Source: an uncultured Collinsella sp. (GTDB lineage: Bacteria > Actinomycetota > Coriobacteriia > Coriobacteriales > Coriobacteriaceae). Taken from it: a stretch of DNA of 10,491 nt. The notes below the pieces were generated by a model. It made no database searches, was not told where the DNA came from, and saw only the letters and a list, made by a program, of their open reading frames with translations. Position numbers and translations under genes: made by a program. Positions 1-5,529 of this stretch are shown here, in pieces (position 1 is the stretch's first letter; the number at the start of each line of letters is the position of its first letter). The stretch spans positions 1 through 10,491 of the forward strand of contig UQNC01000059.1 of assembly GCA_900542175.1 (NCBI GenBank). Reading direction: 5' to 3'.

Positions 1-317
1 CCCACGGCCTGGGGGCGCGCCGCGCGCAGTTTGGTCACCGCGGCCGTCTGCGGCCCGATAACGATGGCGTCTGCCGCGATGCGGTCGGCCACGGTGTGCC
101 ACTCGCGCGAGAGCTGCGGCACCACGCCGGCGAAGGCGATCGCGTCGACCGCGTCGAGTGAGATGTCGTACATCTTAAAGAAGCCCATCAGGCGCACGTG
201 GATCTCGTCGGCGGTATAGGAGCGGTCGGTGGGCATGCGCCACGACTGCACCAGCTCGTCTCCGTCAAACAGACCCATGGCCGTCTGCGTGTTTCCCATA
301 TCGATAGCGAGCAGCAT
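1..317 (-). CDS. coaX: Type III pantothenate kinase, N-terminal part (runs off the left edge)
   Basis: This is the first 105 codons of a gene whose 3' part lies outside the window. CoaX phosphorylates pantothenate with ATP in the cytoplasm, the first committed step of coenzyme A synthesis. The N-terminus MLLAIDMGNTQTAMGLFDG is the ASKHA-fold phosphate-binding loop typical of type III kinases (Asp6, Gly8, Asn9, Thr10). Further on, SLDAVDAIAFAGVVPQLSRE fits the family segment with the small-residue-VVP motif. The start at 317 is preferred because GGGAG lies six bases upstream and family members begin MLLAIDxGNT. An in-frame ATG at 338 would add seven residues without a good ribosome site. The gene is divergent from the tRNA gene. 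A perfect 12-bp palindrome, GCCGTCGACGGC, lies at 365-376 in the leader and might be a regulatory site, but nothing proves that. The family call is from sequence recognition; activity is inferred. Confidence 0.9.
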   Translation of the reverse strand, partial: MLLAIDMGNTQTAMGLFDGDELVQSWRMPTDRSYTADEIHVRLMGFFKMYDISLDAVDAIAFAGVVPQLSREWHTVADRIAADAIVIGPQTAAVTKLRAARPQAV

Positions 318-453
318 GTCTACTCCCGGTGTCGGCATAAAAGGACGCGCACCATTGTATACGTGCCGTCGACGGCGCTCGGCTGCGATTCGTTTACGGT
401 GATAGGGGTCGAGGGGTTTAAATATGAAGGAATTATGCTCTACGAGATTTTCC

Positions 454-482
454 TTGCCGTTTACCGAACTCCCACGTAATAT
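454..482 (+). promoter_or_regulatory. Promoter of the initiator tRNA gene
   Basis: A -35 box TTGCCG (454-459), a 17-base spacer and a -10 box TAATAT (477-482) form a near-consensus housekeeping promoter. A start near 489 would leave about 25 bases of leader before the mature tRNA at 514. The fit to spacing and -10 consensus is seen directly; use is inferred. Confidence 0.6.
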
Positions 483-513
483 TCTTTCTTGCGCACATGA
501 GGCGCCCAGACAT

Positions 514-590
514 TGCGGGGTGGAGCAGTCTGGTAGCTCGCCGGGCTCATAACCCGGAGGTCGTAGGTTCAAATCCTGCCCCCGCGACCA
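514..590 (+). tRNA. Initiator tRNA-fMet (CAT)
   Basis: This is a 77-base cloverleaf with anticodon CAT at 548-550 and the CCA end encoded at 588-590. Initiator identity is shown by the three consecutive G-C pairs in the anticodon stem (CGGG/CCCG around CTCATAA) and by A11:U24 in the D stem (GAGC/GCTC). The T arm reads GTAGG-TTCAAAT-CCTGC. The first acceptor position is T514 facing G586, a wobble pair, where the Escherichia coli initiator has an unpaired C1/A72. A weak first pair is needed for formylation and to escape peptidyl-tRNA hydrolase, so U1-G72 still fits the initiator role. The gene stands alone with its own promoter and terminator. Confidence 0.95.
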
Positions 591-600
591 AGAACTTGCA

Positions 601-629
601 GCTCGTCGGCCTAGCCGGCGAGCTTTTTT
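601..629 (+). terminator. Intrinsic terminator of the tRNA-fMet gene
   Basis: A ten-base stem GCTCGTCGGC / GCCGGCGAGC, with one G-T wobble and a short CTA loop, is followed at once by six T residues. It starts eleven bases after the tRNA CCA end, which is ideal for ending that short transcript. Confidence 0.9.
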
Positions 630-678
630 GTTATTCCGGGACCGTGTTTTCGGTCCAATTCTCGGCCTCCCAAACAAA

Positions 679-735
679 ATCTCGATCTGTAACATCTAGA
701 CCCGATTTGGGCGGCTAGATGTTACAGATCGAGAT
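679..735. repeat. Palindromic repeat, copy P1 (perfect 21-bp arms)
   Basis: The left arm 679-699 and right arm 715-735 are perfect inverted copies. The core is GATCTGTAACATCTAG against CTAGATGTTACAGATC. They enclose a 15-base loop ACCCGATTTGGGCGG that can form its own CCC/GGG cap. This is the best-preserved member of a family with four other copies in the window, all in the same orientation judged by the loop. No T tract follows, so it is not a standard terminator. It encodes nothing recognisable and resembles REP or MITE-like intergenic repeats. Confidence 0.85.
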
Positions 736-760
736 GTTTCGGCAGGACGGTCTCCGTTTG

Positions 761-815
761 TCTAAATCTGTAACACGAGGGACGGATTTTGCCGAGTAAC
801 TGTTACAGATTTAGA
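761..815. repeat. Palindromic repeat, copy P2
   Basis: Arms of 15 bases, TCTAAATCTGTAACA (761-775) and its perfect inverse at 801-815, enclose a 25-base loop whose GGATTTTGCCG-type core is related to the loop of the P1 copy. It follows P1 by only 25 bases, so the two form a tandem pair. The same tandem arrangement is seen to the right of abiE (copies P4 and P5). Confidence 0.8.
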
Positions 816-840
816 TTTTCCGGCAGGCGGGATCGGTCTG

Positions 841-916
841 TCTTGATCCGTAACGGTTAGACCTGATTTGGACAGCCAGCTTTAGTCGTAAGATACGACT
901 AAAGCTCGAAATCAAG
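841..916. repeat. Palindromic repeat, degenerate or chimeric copy P3
   Basis: The left half TCTTGATCCGTAAC...TTAGACCTGATTTGGACAGCC matches the left arm and loop of the other copies, especially P5. The expected GTTACAG right arm is missing. In its place is an unrelated perfect hairpin, GCTTTAGTCGTA / TACGACTAAAGC (arms 879-890 and 894-905, loop AGA). A short outer pair CTTGAT (842-847) / ATCAAG (911-916) could still close a larger structure. It looks like a family member whose right arm has been replaced. Confidence 0.55.
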
Positions 917-922
917 GTCGCC

Positions 923-1005
923 TTAGTCCAATCTGACAACTAGAAATAAGATTTTAGACCGTTCATAGGACTAAATTCTGTGGAAGGCCCATCTTTAGTC
1001 CAATC
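923..1005. repeat. Repeated TTAGTCC boxes
   Basis: TTAGTCCAATC occurs twice as a direct repeat (923-933 and 995-1005). An inverted GGACTAAA lies between them (968-975) and can pair with TTTAGTCC at 994-1001. Related TTTAGTC boxes occur in the hairpin at 879-905, and AGGACTAAA occurs inside the right iteron block near 2951. No reading frame here looks coding. From 1006 to 1125 I see nothing recognisable. Confidence 0.4.
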
Positions 1006-1125
1006 GCAGTCTGACGGCTCGCCATTCCCATAACCCTGCAAAGCGCCAGTTTCATAGGCAATGAATAAAGCGGCAGTATTTGTCTGGTCGGTTGGTCAAG
1101 TCCCATCACGGACACGAGGGCTCTA

Positions 1126-1240
1126 TTCCGGACATTCACGGATAATGTCCGGAAATGGGCTAAAAATGTCCGGAAAAGGGCTGAAATGTCCGGAATGGCG
1201 AGGCTGTCCCATGCTTGGGCTGCCGCGGTGCGGGCCTCGG
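1126..1240. repeat. Left iteron block: ATGTCCGGAA boxes, direct repeat of 2928-3035
   Basis: Three ATGTCCGGAA boxes start at 1145, 1166 and 1186, so they are spaced 21 and 20 bases (about two helical turns). An inverted copy TTCCGGACATT at 1126-1136 faces the first box. The 108 bases from 1133 to 1240 align almost end to end with 2928-3035 in the same orientation, including the distal GGCTGTCCCATGCT stretch. The two copies bracket the abiE operon. Evenly phased boxes usually mean cooperative binding by one protein; which protein is not visible. Open frames through this block are low-complexity translations of the repeat, not genes. Confidence 0.75.
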
Positions 1241-1268
1241 CATACCATCTCGCCCTGACCATCGATAG

Positions 1269-1328
1269 CACAAGGACCGCACGCGCATCGAGCTGTACGT
1301 GGACGACGACAAGGAGATTGGAAACTGA
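1269..1328 (+). pseudogene. Possible 3' remnant of an unknown gene
   Basis: An 18-codon stretch ending in TGA at 1326 reads RIELYVDDDKEIGN, which has the composition of a genuine protein C-terminus, unlike the surrounding repeat-derived frames. A TAG lies just upstream (1266-1268), and the left iteron block ends at 1240. It could be the tail of a gene destroyed when the repeat/abiE block arrived. I do not recognise the family, and chance cannot be excluded for so short a stretch. Confidence 0.2.
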
Positions 1329-1374
1329 GCCATCGCCTGTAAGGAGACCTCTGGGGAACGCTTCGGGTTGACGG

Positions 1375-1410
1375 CGGCGCCATTCGATGACTCGATATCG
1401 AATGGCGCCG
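1375..1410. terminator. Strong hairpin downstream of abiEii
   Basis: Perfect 14-base arms CGGCGCCATTCGAT (1375-1388) and ATCGAATGGCGCCG (1397-1410) enclose an eight-base loop. The hairpin lies about 30 bases beyond the abiEii stop codon in the direction of transcription. No T tract follows on either strand, so it may protect the mRNA 3' end or pause polymerase instead of acting as a classical intrinsic terminator. Other roles, such as a recombination site at the cassette edge, are possible. Confidence 0.5.
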
Positions 1411-1440
1411 CACGTCTGCGCCGTTTCCTCGATGTTGCGC

Positions 1441-2253
1441 TTATCGGTGGAGGCTGCTCAGGAAACTGGGCAGCCATCGTGTGACCTCGCTGACGCTCTT
1501 GCCGACCCAGTCCCTGTGGGAGGACTTCATCCGTGCGAGGAACTGCCGGTTGGAGAGCGTGCGCTCGACGCGCCTGACGACATCCTCGATGCTGCCATCC
1601 CACATGTCCGGGTCATCGAGGATCGTCTCGTCGATGTAGCGCATGAGCCGCTTCCTGTCGAGGTCCCTTCTGTGCCCGATGTAATACATGTCATAAAGGT
1701 CTCGGAAACGCGTGCTGCGGATGCCGTGGCGCAGCAGGGATTTGAGTTTCTCGGCGAACACCTGCTCCTTCGAGTTCGCAAGCAAGCAGACACCCTCCTG
1801 CCTGTGCGTCACATCGAACCACAGCTCGTCCTGCTCCATCGCAGCGCTCGCATGGACTCCCAAGTCGAGCTTGGTGTCGAACGTGCTGCGGCCGTCGCTG
1901 ACCTTGAGGTTGACGCGCCTGCCCTTGTAGTCTTGCTGCGACAGCTCCTCTATCTCGCCCACGATGCGGACGGTGATGCCGTCGCCAAGGTTCGAGAGGA
2001 CGGACACGAAGGAGCGGATGGAGGCGTCGGTCATCGGGTACCGCACGAAGTCGAGGTCTATGTCCTGGGTCGCGCGGCGGCTGCTCCCCGACAATGCGCA
2101 CATCAGGACTCCTCCCTTGACCGTCACGCGGTCGCGCATGCTCGACGCCGCCAGCTTCGAGAGGATCACGTCCTGGCAGACGCGCGCGGTCGCGTTGAGG
2201 CGGGAGTAGCCTTCCTCGTGTTCGTAGCGCGCCCTCATCTCGTTCAGGTTCAT
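1441..2253 (-). CDS. abiEii: AbiEii-type nucleotidyltransferase toxin
   Basis: The protein has 270 residues and is the toxin of a type IV-like AbiE toxin-antitoxin/phage-abortive system. Family members are DNA polymerase beta-like nucleotidyltransferases; characterised relatives use GTP or add nucleotides to tRNA and stop growth. Visible motifs are KGGVLM (46-51) and ATQDIDLDF (61-69), which give the GG...DxD metal/nucleotide core. KLDLGVH (127-133) is motif II. EQVFAEKLKSLLRHG (162-176) is motif III, with the likely catalytic Glu/Lys. RFRDLYDMYYI (181-191) is motif IV. The length is normal for the family and all key residues are intact, so the toxin is probably active. The ATG shares one base with the stop of the antitoxin gene (TGATG), which indicates translational coupling. 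The exact target is not predictable from sequence. Confidence 0.9.
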   Translation of the reverse strand: MNLNEMRARYEHEEGYSRLNATARVCQDVILSKLAASSMRDRVTVKGGVLMCALSGSSRRATQDIDLDFVRYPMTDASIRSFVSVLSNLGDGITVRIVGEIEELSQQDYKGRRVNLKVSDGRSTFDTKLDLGVHASAAMEQDELWFDVTHRQEGVCLLANSKEQVFAEKLKSLLRHGIRSTRFRDLYDMYYIGHRRDLDRKRLMRYIDETILDDPDMWDGSIEDVVRRVERTLSNRQFLARMKSSHRDWVGKSVSEVTRWLPSFLSSLHR

Positions 2254-2795
2254 CAGAATACCTCCTCCATGGCGCGCTCGAGATATGCCTCGCCGCGCGG
2301 GATCGCCTCCGCGTAGTCCTGCAGCCTGTATATGTCCAGCCGCTCCGAACGTCTACGGAACGAGGCGACGGCCTCCCTGTAGAGGTCGTAGGGCAGCTTG
2401 TTGCGTGAGCGCATGAGCTCAAGGAGCATGCGCTCGGGGTCGTAGGCGGGGAGTTCTGTTCCGTCCATCGAGACGGTCGACCTCCCGACGTCCAGCCATT
2501 CTGTCGGGATGAAGTGCTGACGCACCGCGGCGTCGCGGATCTTGGTCCCTCCGCGCTTCGTGGCCAGGTCTATCTGGTCGGGTGGCGTGGTTACGAGTCC
2601 GTGGGCGTAGAGCGCGGTCTGCCCGGTCAGGATGCCGCCGGGGTAGCGCTTCGCGATTACGTCGAGGGCGTCCTCGTCCCGGCCGGTCGAGTACATCCCC
2701 CGGGCGACGGGGTGGAGCGCCCCTTCCGACACCGCCCTGCGCACGCGGTACCTGCTCCCGAGCTCGGCCAGCGCCTCTCGATAGCTAATCACCAT
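2253..2795 (-). CDS. abiEi: AbiEi-type antitoxin / transcriptional autorepressor
   Basis: The protein has 180 residues from the ATG at 2795. AbiEi proteins neutralise AbiEii and, in characterised systems, repress their own operon through an N-terminal winged helix. Residues 1-37 (ISYREALAELGSRYRVRRAV then GALHPVARGMYST) fit that short winged-helix domain. GGILTGQTALYAHGL (53-67) followed by PDQIDLATKRGG is the characteristic AbiEi core. The C-terminal part (YDPERMLLELMRSR onward) is helical. The frame is open upstream to 2930, but the start at 2795 is preferred: GAGAGG lies eight bases before it, and the upstream residues look like non-coding translation that runs into the operator and iteron block. 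The gene lies directly upstream of abiEii, in the canonical antitoxin-first order. Confidence 0.88.
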   Translation of the reverse strand: MVISYREALAELGSRYRVRRAVSEGALHPVARGMYSTGRDEDALDVIAKRYPGGILTGQTALYAHGLVTTPPDQIDLATKRGGTKIRDAAVRQHFIPTEWLDVGRSTVSMDGTELPAYDPERMLLELMRSRNKLPYDLYREAVASFRRRSERLDIYRLQDYAEAIPRGEAYLERAMEEVF

Positions 2796-2812
2796 GCGAC
2801 ATTCCTCTCGAA

Positions 2813-2858
2813 AGCCATAAAAGCCTACATCTGATGACAATTGTAGGTGATAATGGCT
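2813..2858. promoter_or_regulatory. Candidate AbiEi operator (nested inverted repeats)
   Basis: Upstream of abiEi, an outer pair AGCCAT (2813-2818) / ATGGCT (2853-2858) encloses an inner pair CCTACA (2824-2829) / TGTAGG (2842-2847). The position, just before the ribosome site of the antitoxin gene, fits negative autoregulation as described for AbiEi. I could not assign confident -35/-10 boxes. Confidence 0.4.
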
Positions 2859-2927
2859 ATCAATAGAAGGTCTCACCGCGACGCCTTCCTTGCCATGGCG
2901 GTGAGCCTGCTCCCGTCTATAACAAGG

Positions 2928-3035
2928 CATTCGCGGAATAATGTCCGGTAAGGACTAAAAATGTCCGGAAAGGGGCTGAAATGTCCGGAATGTCGGGGCT
3001 GTCCCATGCTCGGGTTGCCGTGGTATGGCCCTCGG
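2928..3035. repeat. Right iteron block: ATGTCCGG boxes, direct repeat of 1133-1240
   Basis: Boxes ATGTCCGGTA, ATGTCCGGAA and ATGTCCGGAA start at 2941, 2961 and 2981, exactly 20 bases apart. The block aligns with 1133-1240 over its whole 108 bases with scattered substitutions and two compensating one-base gaps. It lies upstream of the abiE promoter region, while its partner lies downstream of the operon. The divergence between copies suggests the duplication is not recent. Confidence 0.75.
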
Positions 3036-3107
3036 TGTGGCGGCGGAGCGATGTTGACGGCCCGGCTGCGTTTGTGTTTGGACTCTGGTCCTCAGCTTCT
3101 CAAGCAA

Positions 3108-3166
3108 AATCTCAATCTGTAACAGGTGGACCAGGTTTGCGCGGCTAGATGTTACAGATTTAGATT
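3108..3166. repeat. Palindromic repeat, copy P4
   Basis: Arms of 17 bases (3108-3124 and 3150-3166, one mismatch) with core AATCTGTAACA / TGTTACAGATT enclose a 25-base loop ending GCGGCTAGA as in P1. The preceding bases, TTCTCAAGCAAAATCT, resemble those before P1 (CTCCCAAACAAAATCT), so homology extends beyond the palindrome. Confidence 0.8.
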
Positions 3167-3189
3167 GTTGAGGATGGGCCGTGGGGAAT

Positions 3190-3246
3190 GTCTTGATCTG
3201 TAACATCTAGATCCAATTCGGGCGGCTAACTGTTACAGATTGAGAC
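3190..3246. repeat. Palindromic repeat, copy P5
   Basis: Arms 3190-3205 (GTCTTGATCTGTAACA) and 3231-3246 (TGTTACAGATTGAGAC) pair fully, with two adjacent G-T wobbles, around a loop carrying TCCAATTCGGGCGGC. It forms a tandem pair with P4. The wobble pairs keep the stem in RNA, which hints at selection at RNA level, though the sample is tiny. From 3247 to 3374 I see no further feature and no confident promoter for the next gene. Confidence 0.8.
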
Positions 3247-3387
3247 AAACCGACGCCCCGCCCCACCCCATCCACCTGCCGCCACCTGATATTCGCCGAT
3301 TTCCGTTGTGCCGCTGAACCCTCATGCCATATCCTTTAGACAACTACGCGGCATCATCGCCGCCGCGCCTACAAGAGAGGAATGTCC

Positions 3388-5418
3388 ATGACCGCACCTG
3401 CATCCAAGCTGCTCCAGCCCATTACGGTTGGCCCCCTTGAGCTCAAGAACCGCATTATGTTCCCGCCGCTGACCACCGGCTACGAGGAGCGCGACGGTTC
3501 CATCGGCGAGCGCAGCCTGGCCTTTTACGAGCGTCTGGCCCGTGGCGGCGTGAGCTACATCGTCATCGGCGACGTCGCTCCCGTTATGACCGCGAGCCCC
3601 ACGCCCAAGCTGGCGACCGATGCCCAGATCACCACGTTTAAGGCGCTGGCCGACGCCGTCCACAAGCACGGTGCCAAGGTCGCGCTGCAGCTGTTCCATC
3701 CCGAGTACGACGTGCCCGGCGTTGGCCGCATGGTCATGGGTTCCATGGCTGCCGCCAAGGCCGCGCAGGAGGCCAAGGCCGCCGGCGACGAGGAGACCTT
3801 TGCCGCCAAGATGGCCGAGTCCAACGAGATCCGCAAGCAGGCCTACGCCAAACTGCACCACGACATGCAGCACTTTGTGAACGAGGCGAGCGTAGAGCAG
3901 CTCACCCAGATCAAGGAGGCTATCGCCGCCTCGGCCGCCCGCGCGCAGCAGGCCGGCATCGACGCCATCGAGGTCCACGGCGACCGCCTGGTGGGTTCGC
4001 TGTGCTCGGCCATCCTCAACCAGCGCACCGACGAGTATGGCGGCTCGTTCGAGAACCGCGTCCGTTATGCGCTGGAGGTCGTCGCCGCCATTAAGGAAGC
4101 CGCGCCGGAGCTGATGGTGGAGTACAAGCTCCCCGTGATCATGGAGAACCCCGACGGCACGCCGCGCGGCAAGGGCGGCCTGCTGCCCGACGAGGCCTGC
4201 GAGTTCGCCAAGCTGCTCGAGGGCGCCGGCATCGATATGATCCAGGTCGCGCAGGCCAACCACACCGGCAACATGGGCGACACCATTCCGCCCATGGGCG
4301 CCATGCCCTACAACTGGACGCTGCCCGTGGCCGAGCGCGTCAAGGCCCTGGTCTCCGTGCCGGTGGCAACCGTGGGCCGTGTCGTTTCGGTCGAGGCCGG
4401 CGAGAAGATTCTGGAAGACGGCGCGGCTGACATCATCGCCTATGGCCGCTCGCTCATGTGCGACCCCGACATTGCGCTGAAGGCCGCCACGGGCGAGCCT
4501 ATCCGCGAGTGCCTCAACTGCAACAAGGGCTGCGTCGACGCGATTCAAAACCGCAAGTACATCTCGTGCGTGCTCAATGCCGAGAACGGCGACGAGGCGA
4601 CCATCGCCATTAAGCCGGGCGAGGGCGACAAGAAGATCGCCGTGGTGGGCGGCGGCATCGCCGGCCTGGAGGCCGCACGCGTGGCGGCCAAGCGCGGCTA
4701 CGACGTGACTGTCTACGAGGCGAGCGATCATCTGGGCGGCCAGATTGTGCTGGCTGCTGCGCCTCCGCGCAAGGACGAGATTATGCGCTCCGTCGAGTAC
4801 TACGAGAAGATTCTGCCTGGCCTGGGCGTGAAGGTTGAGCTCAACCATGCCGCTACCGCTGAGGACCTCAACGCCGCCGACGCCGCGATTGTGGCCGTGG
4901 GCGCGCACGACGTGGTCATCCCCGTTCCGGGCGCCGACTTGGAGAAGGTCGTCTCGAGCTGGGACGTGCTGGCCGGCAAGGTGGAGCTCAGCGGGCGCGT
5001 CGCCGTCATTGGCGGTGGCCTGGTGGGCACCGAGACTGCCGAGTACCTGCTGCAGCACGGCTGCGAGGTGGCGATCGTGGAGATGCTCGACAAGATTGCC
5101 GCGGGCGAGTCCGAGACCATTCTGCCGCTGATTATGAGCGACTTTGCCGAGCACAATGTGGAGCAGCACGTGAAGACCCGCCTGACCGCCATAACCGACG
5201 AGGGCGTGGAGGCTGTTCGCACCACCGAGGATGGCGCCGAGGAGCCGGTGAAGATCGCCTGCGATTACGTGGTGATGGCCGTGGGCTCCAAGGCCAACGC
5301 GTTTGACCTGGACGGCGTGACGGTGCCCGTGACCTGCGTGGGCGACTGCTCGGGCGAGCGCACCGCCGACATTGCGAGCGCCATTCGCACGGCGTATCAC
5401 GCGGCCAACGAGCTGTAG
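3388..5418 (+). CDS. bilR: Old Yellow Enzyme-family flavin/Fe-S/FAD reductase, probable bilirubin reductase (BilR-like)
   Basis: This 676-residue cytoplasmic enzyme has the layout of 2,4-dienoyl-CoA reductase. It has an N-terminal FMN-binding TIM barrel (about 1-365). A 4Fe-4S motif C375-x2-C378-x3-C382-x11-C394 follows. The C-terminal FAD/NAD(P)H module has GGGIAG at 421-426 and GGGLVG at 542-547. The segment aligned with the catalytic-Tyr region of FadH reads VHGDRLVGSLCSAILNQRTDEYGG (from 196) and lacks the Tyr. HGDR (197-200) is, as I recall, the hallmark of gut bilirubin reductase BilR, which reduces bilirubin to urobilinogen. The His aligned with the second FadH catalytic residue is kept (QANHTGNMG). 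An unusual Ala/Lys/Glu-rich helical insertion lies at about 120-165. The start at 3388 is chosen because AGAGG lies seven bases upstream; the ATG at 3382 is too close to it. The gene forms a single-gene unit with a strong terminator. The enzyme class is sure. The bilirubin role is inferred; another enoate-type substrate is the alternative. Confidence 0.65.
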   Translation: MTAPASKLLQPITVGPLELKNRIMFPPLTTGYEERDGSIGERSLAFYERLARGGVSYIVIGDVAPVMTASPTPKLATDAQITTFKALADAVHKHGAKVALQLFHPEYDVPGVGRMVMGSMAAAKAAQEAKAAGDEETFAAKMAESNEIRKQAYAKLHHDMQHFVNEASVEQLTQIKEAIAASAARAQQAGIDAIEVHGDRLVGSLCSAILNQRTDEYGGSFENRVRYALEVVAAIKEAAPELMVEYKLPVIMENPDGTPRGKGGLLPDEACEFAKLLEGAGIDMIQVAQANHTGNMGDTIPPMGAMPYNWTLPVAERVKALVSVPVATVGRVVSVEAGEKILEDGAADIIAYGRSLMCDPDIALKAATGEPIRECLNCNKGCVDAIQNRKYISCVLNAENGDEATIAIKPGEGDKKIAVVGGGIAGLEAARVAAKRGYDVTVYEASDHLGGQIVLAAAPPRKDEIMRSVEYYEKILPGLGVKVELNHAATAEDLNAADAAIVAVGAHDVVIPVPGADLEKVVSSWDVLAGKVELSGRVAVIGGGLVGTETAEYLLQHGCEVAIVEMLDKIAAGESETILPLIMSDFAEHNVEQHVKTRLTAITDEGVEAVRTTEDGAEEPVKIACDYVVMAVGSKANAFDLDGVTVPVTCVGDCSGERTADIASAIRTAYHAANEL

Positions 5419-5493
5419 TTGAACATCGCGGCCAGGCGGGGCGGTAGCACGGATCCGCCTCGCCCGGCTGTGTCCCGTCGGGTGTCAACCGGT

Positions 5494-5529
5494 GCGGGGC
5501 CTGCAAGCGCAGCAGGCCCCGCCCTTTTT
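5494..5529 (+). terminator. Intrinsic terminator of the reductase gene
   Basis: A perfect 11-base GC stem GCGGGGCCTGC / GCAGGCCCCGC (5494-5504 and 5512-5522) with a seven-base loop is followed by CC and five T residues. A second, T-less hairpin GGCGGGGCGG / CCGCCTCGCC (5435-5444 and 5455-5464) precedes it just after the stop codon. Confidence 0.92.

Noticed and set aside
679..1005. CRISPR array
   Set aside because: Repeats are few, vary in sequence and spacing, and are long palindromes; there are no unique equal-length spacers and no cas gene.
1387..2316. A 309-codon open frame on the plus strand over abiEii
   Set aside because: The minus strand carries clear AbiEii motifs and coupled translation; the plus-strand frame has no motif and no ribosome site.
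2796..2930. N-terminal extension of AbiEi to an ATG at 2930
   Set aside because: The extension covers the candidate operator and enters the iteron block. The start at 2795 has a good ribosome site and gives the expected winged-helix N-terminus.
2955..3206. Small minus-strand frame across the right repeats (and similar frames at 963-1603)
   Set aside because: Both blocks give the same FRTFQPxSGHF-like peptide because the DNA repeats are homologous; it is translation of non-coding iterons.
3322..5400. A 692-codon open frame antisense to the reductase gene
   Set aside because: It is His/Gly/Ala/Leu-rich with no family motif. Such frames arise opposite GC-rich genes whose codons favour G or C at the third position.
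5418..5500. T-box or riboswitch-like leader after the reductase gene
   Set aside because: The GGTAGCACGG stretch lacks the conserved T-box core, and it lies between a stop codon and that gene's own terminator with no downstream gene to control.
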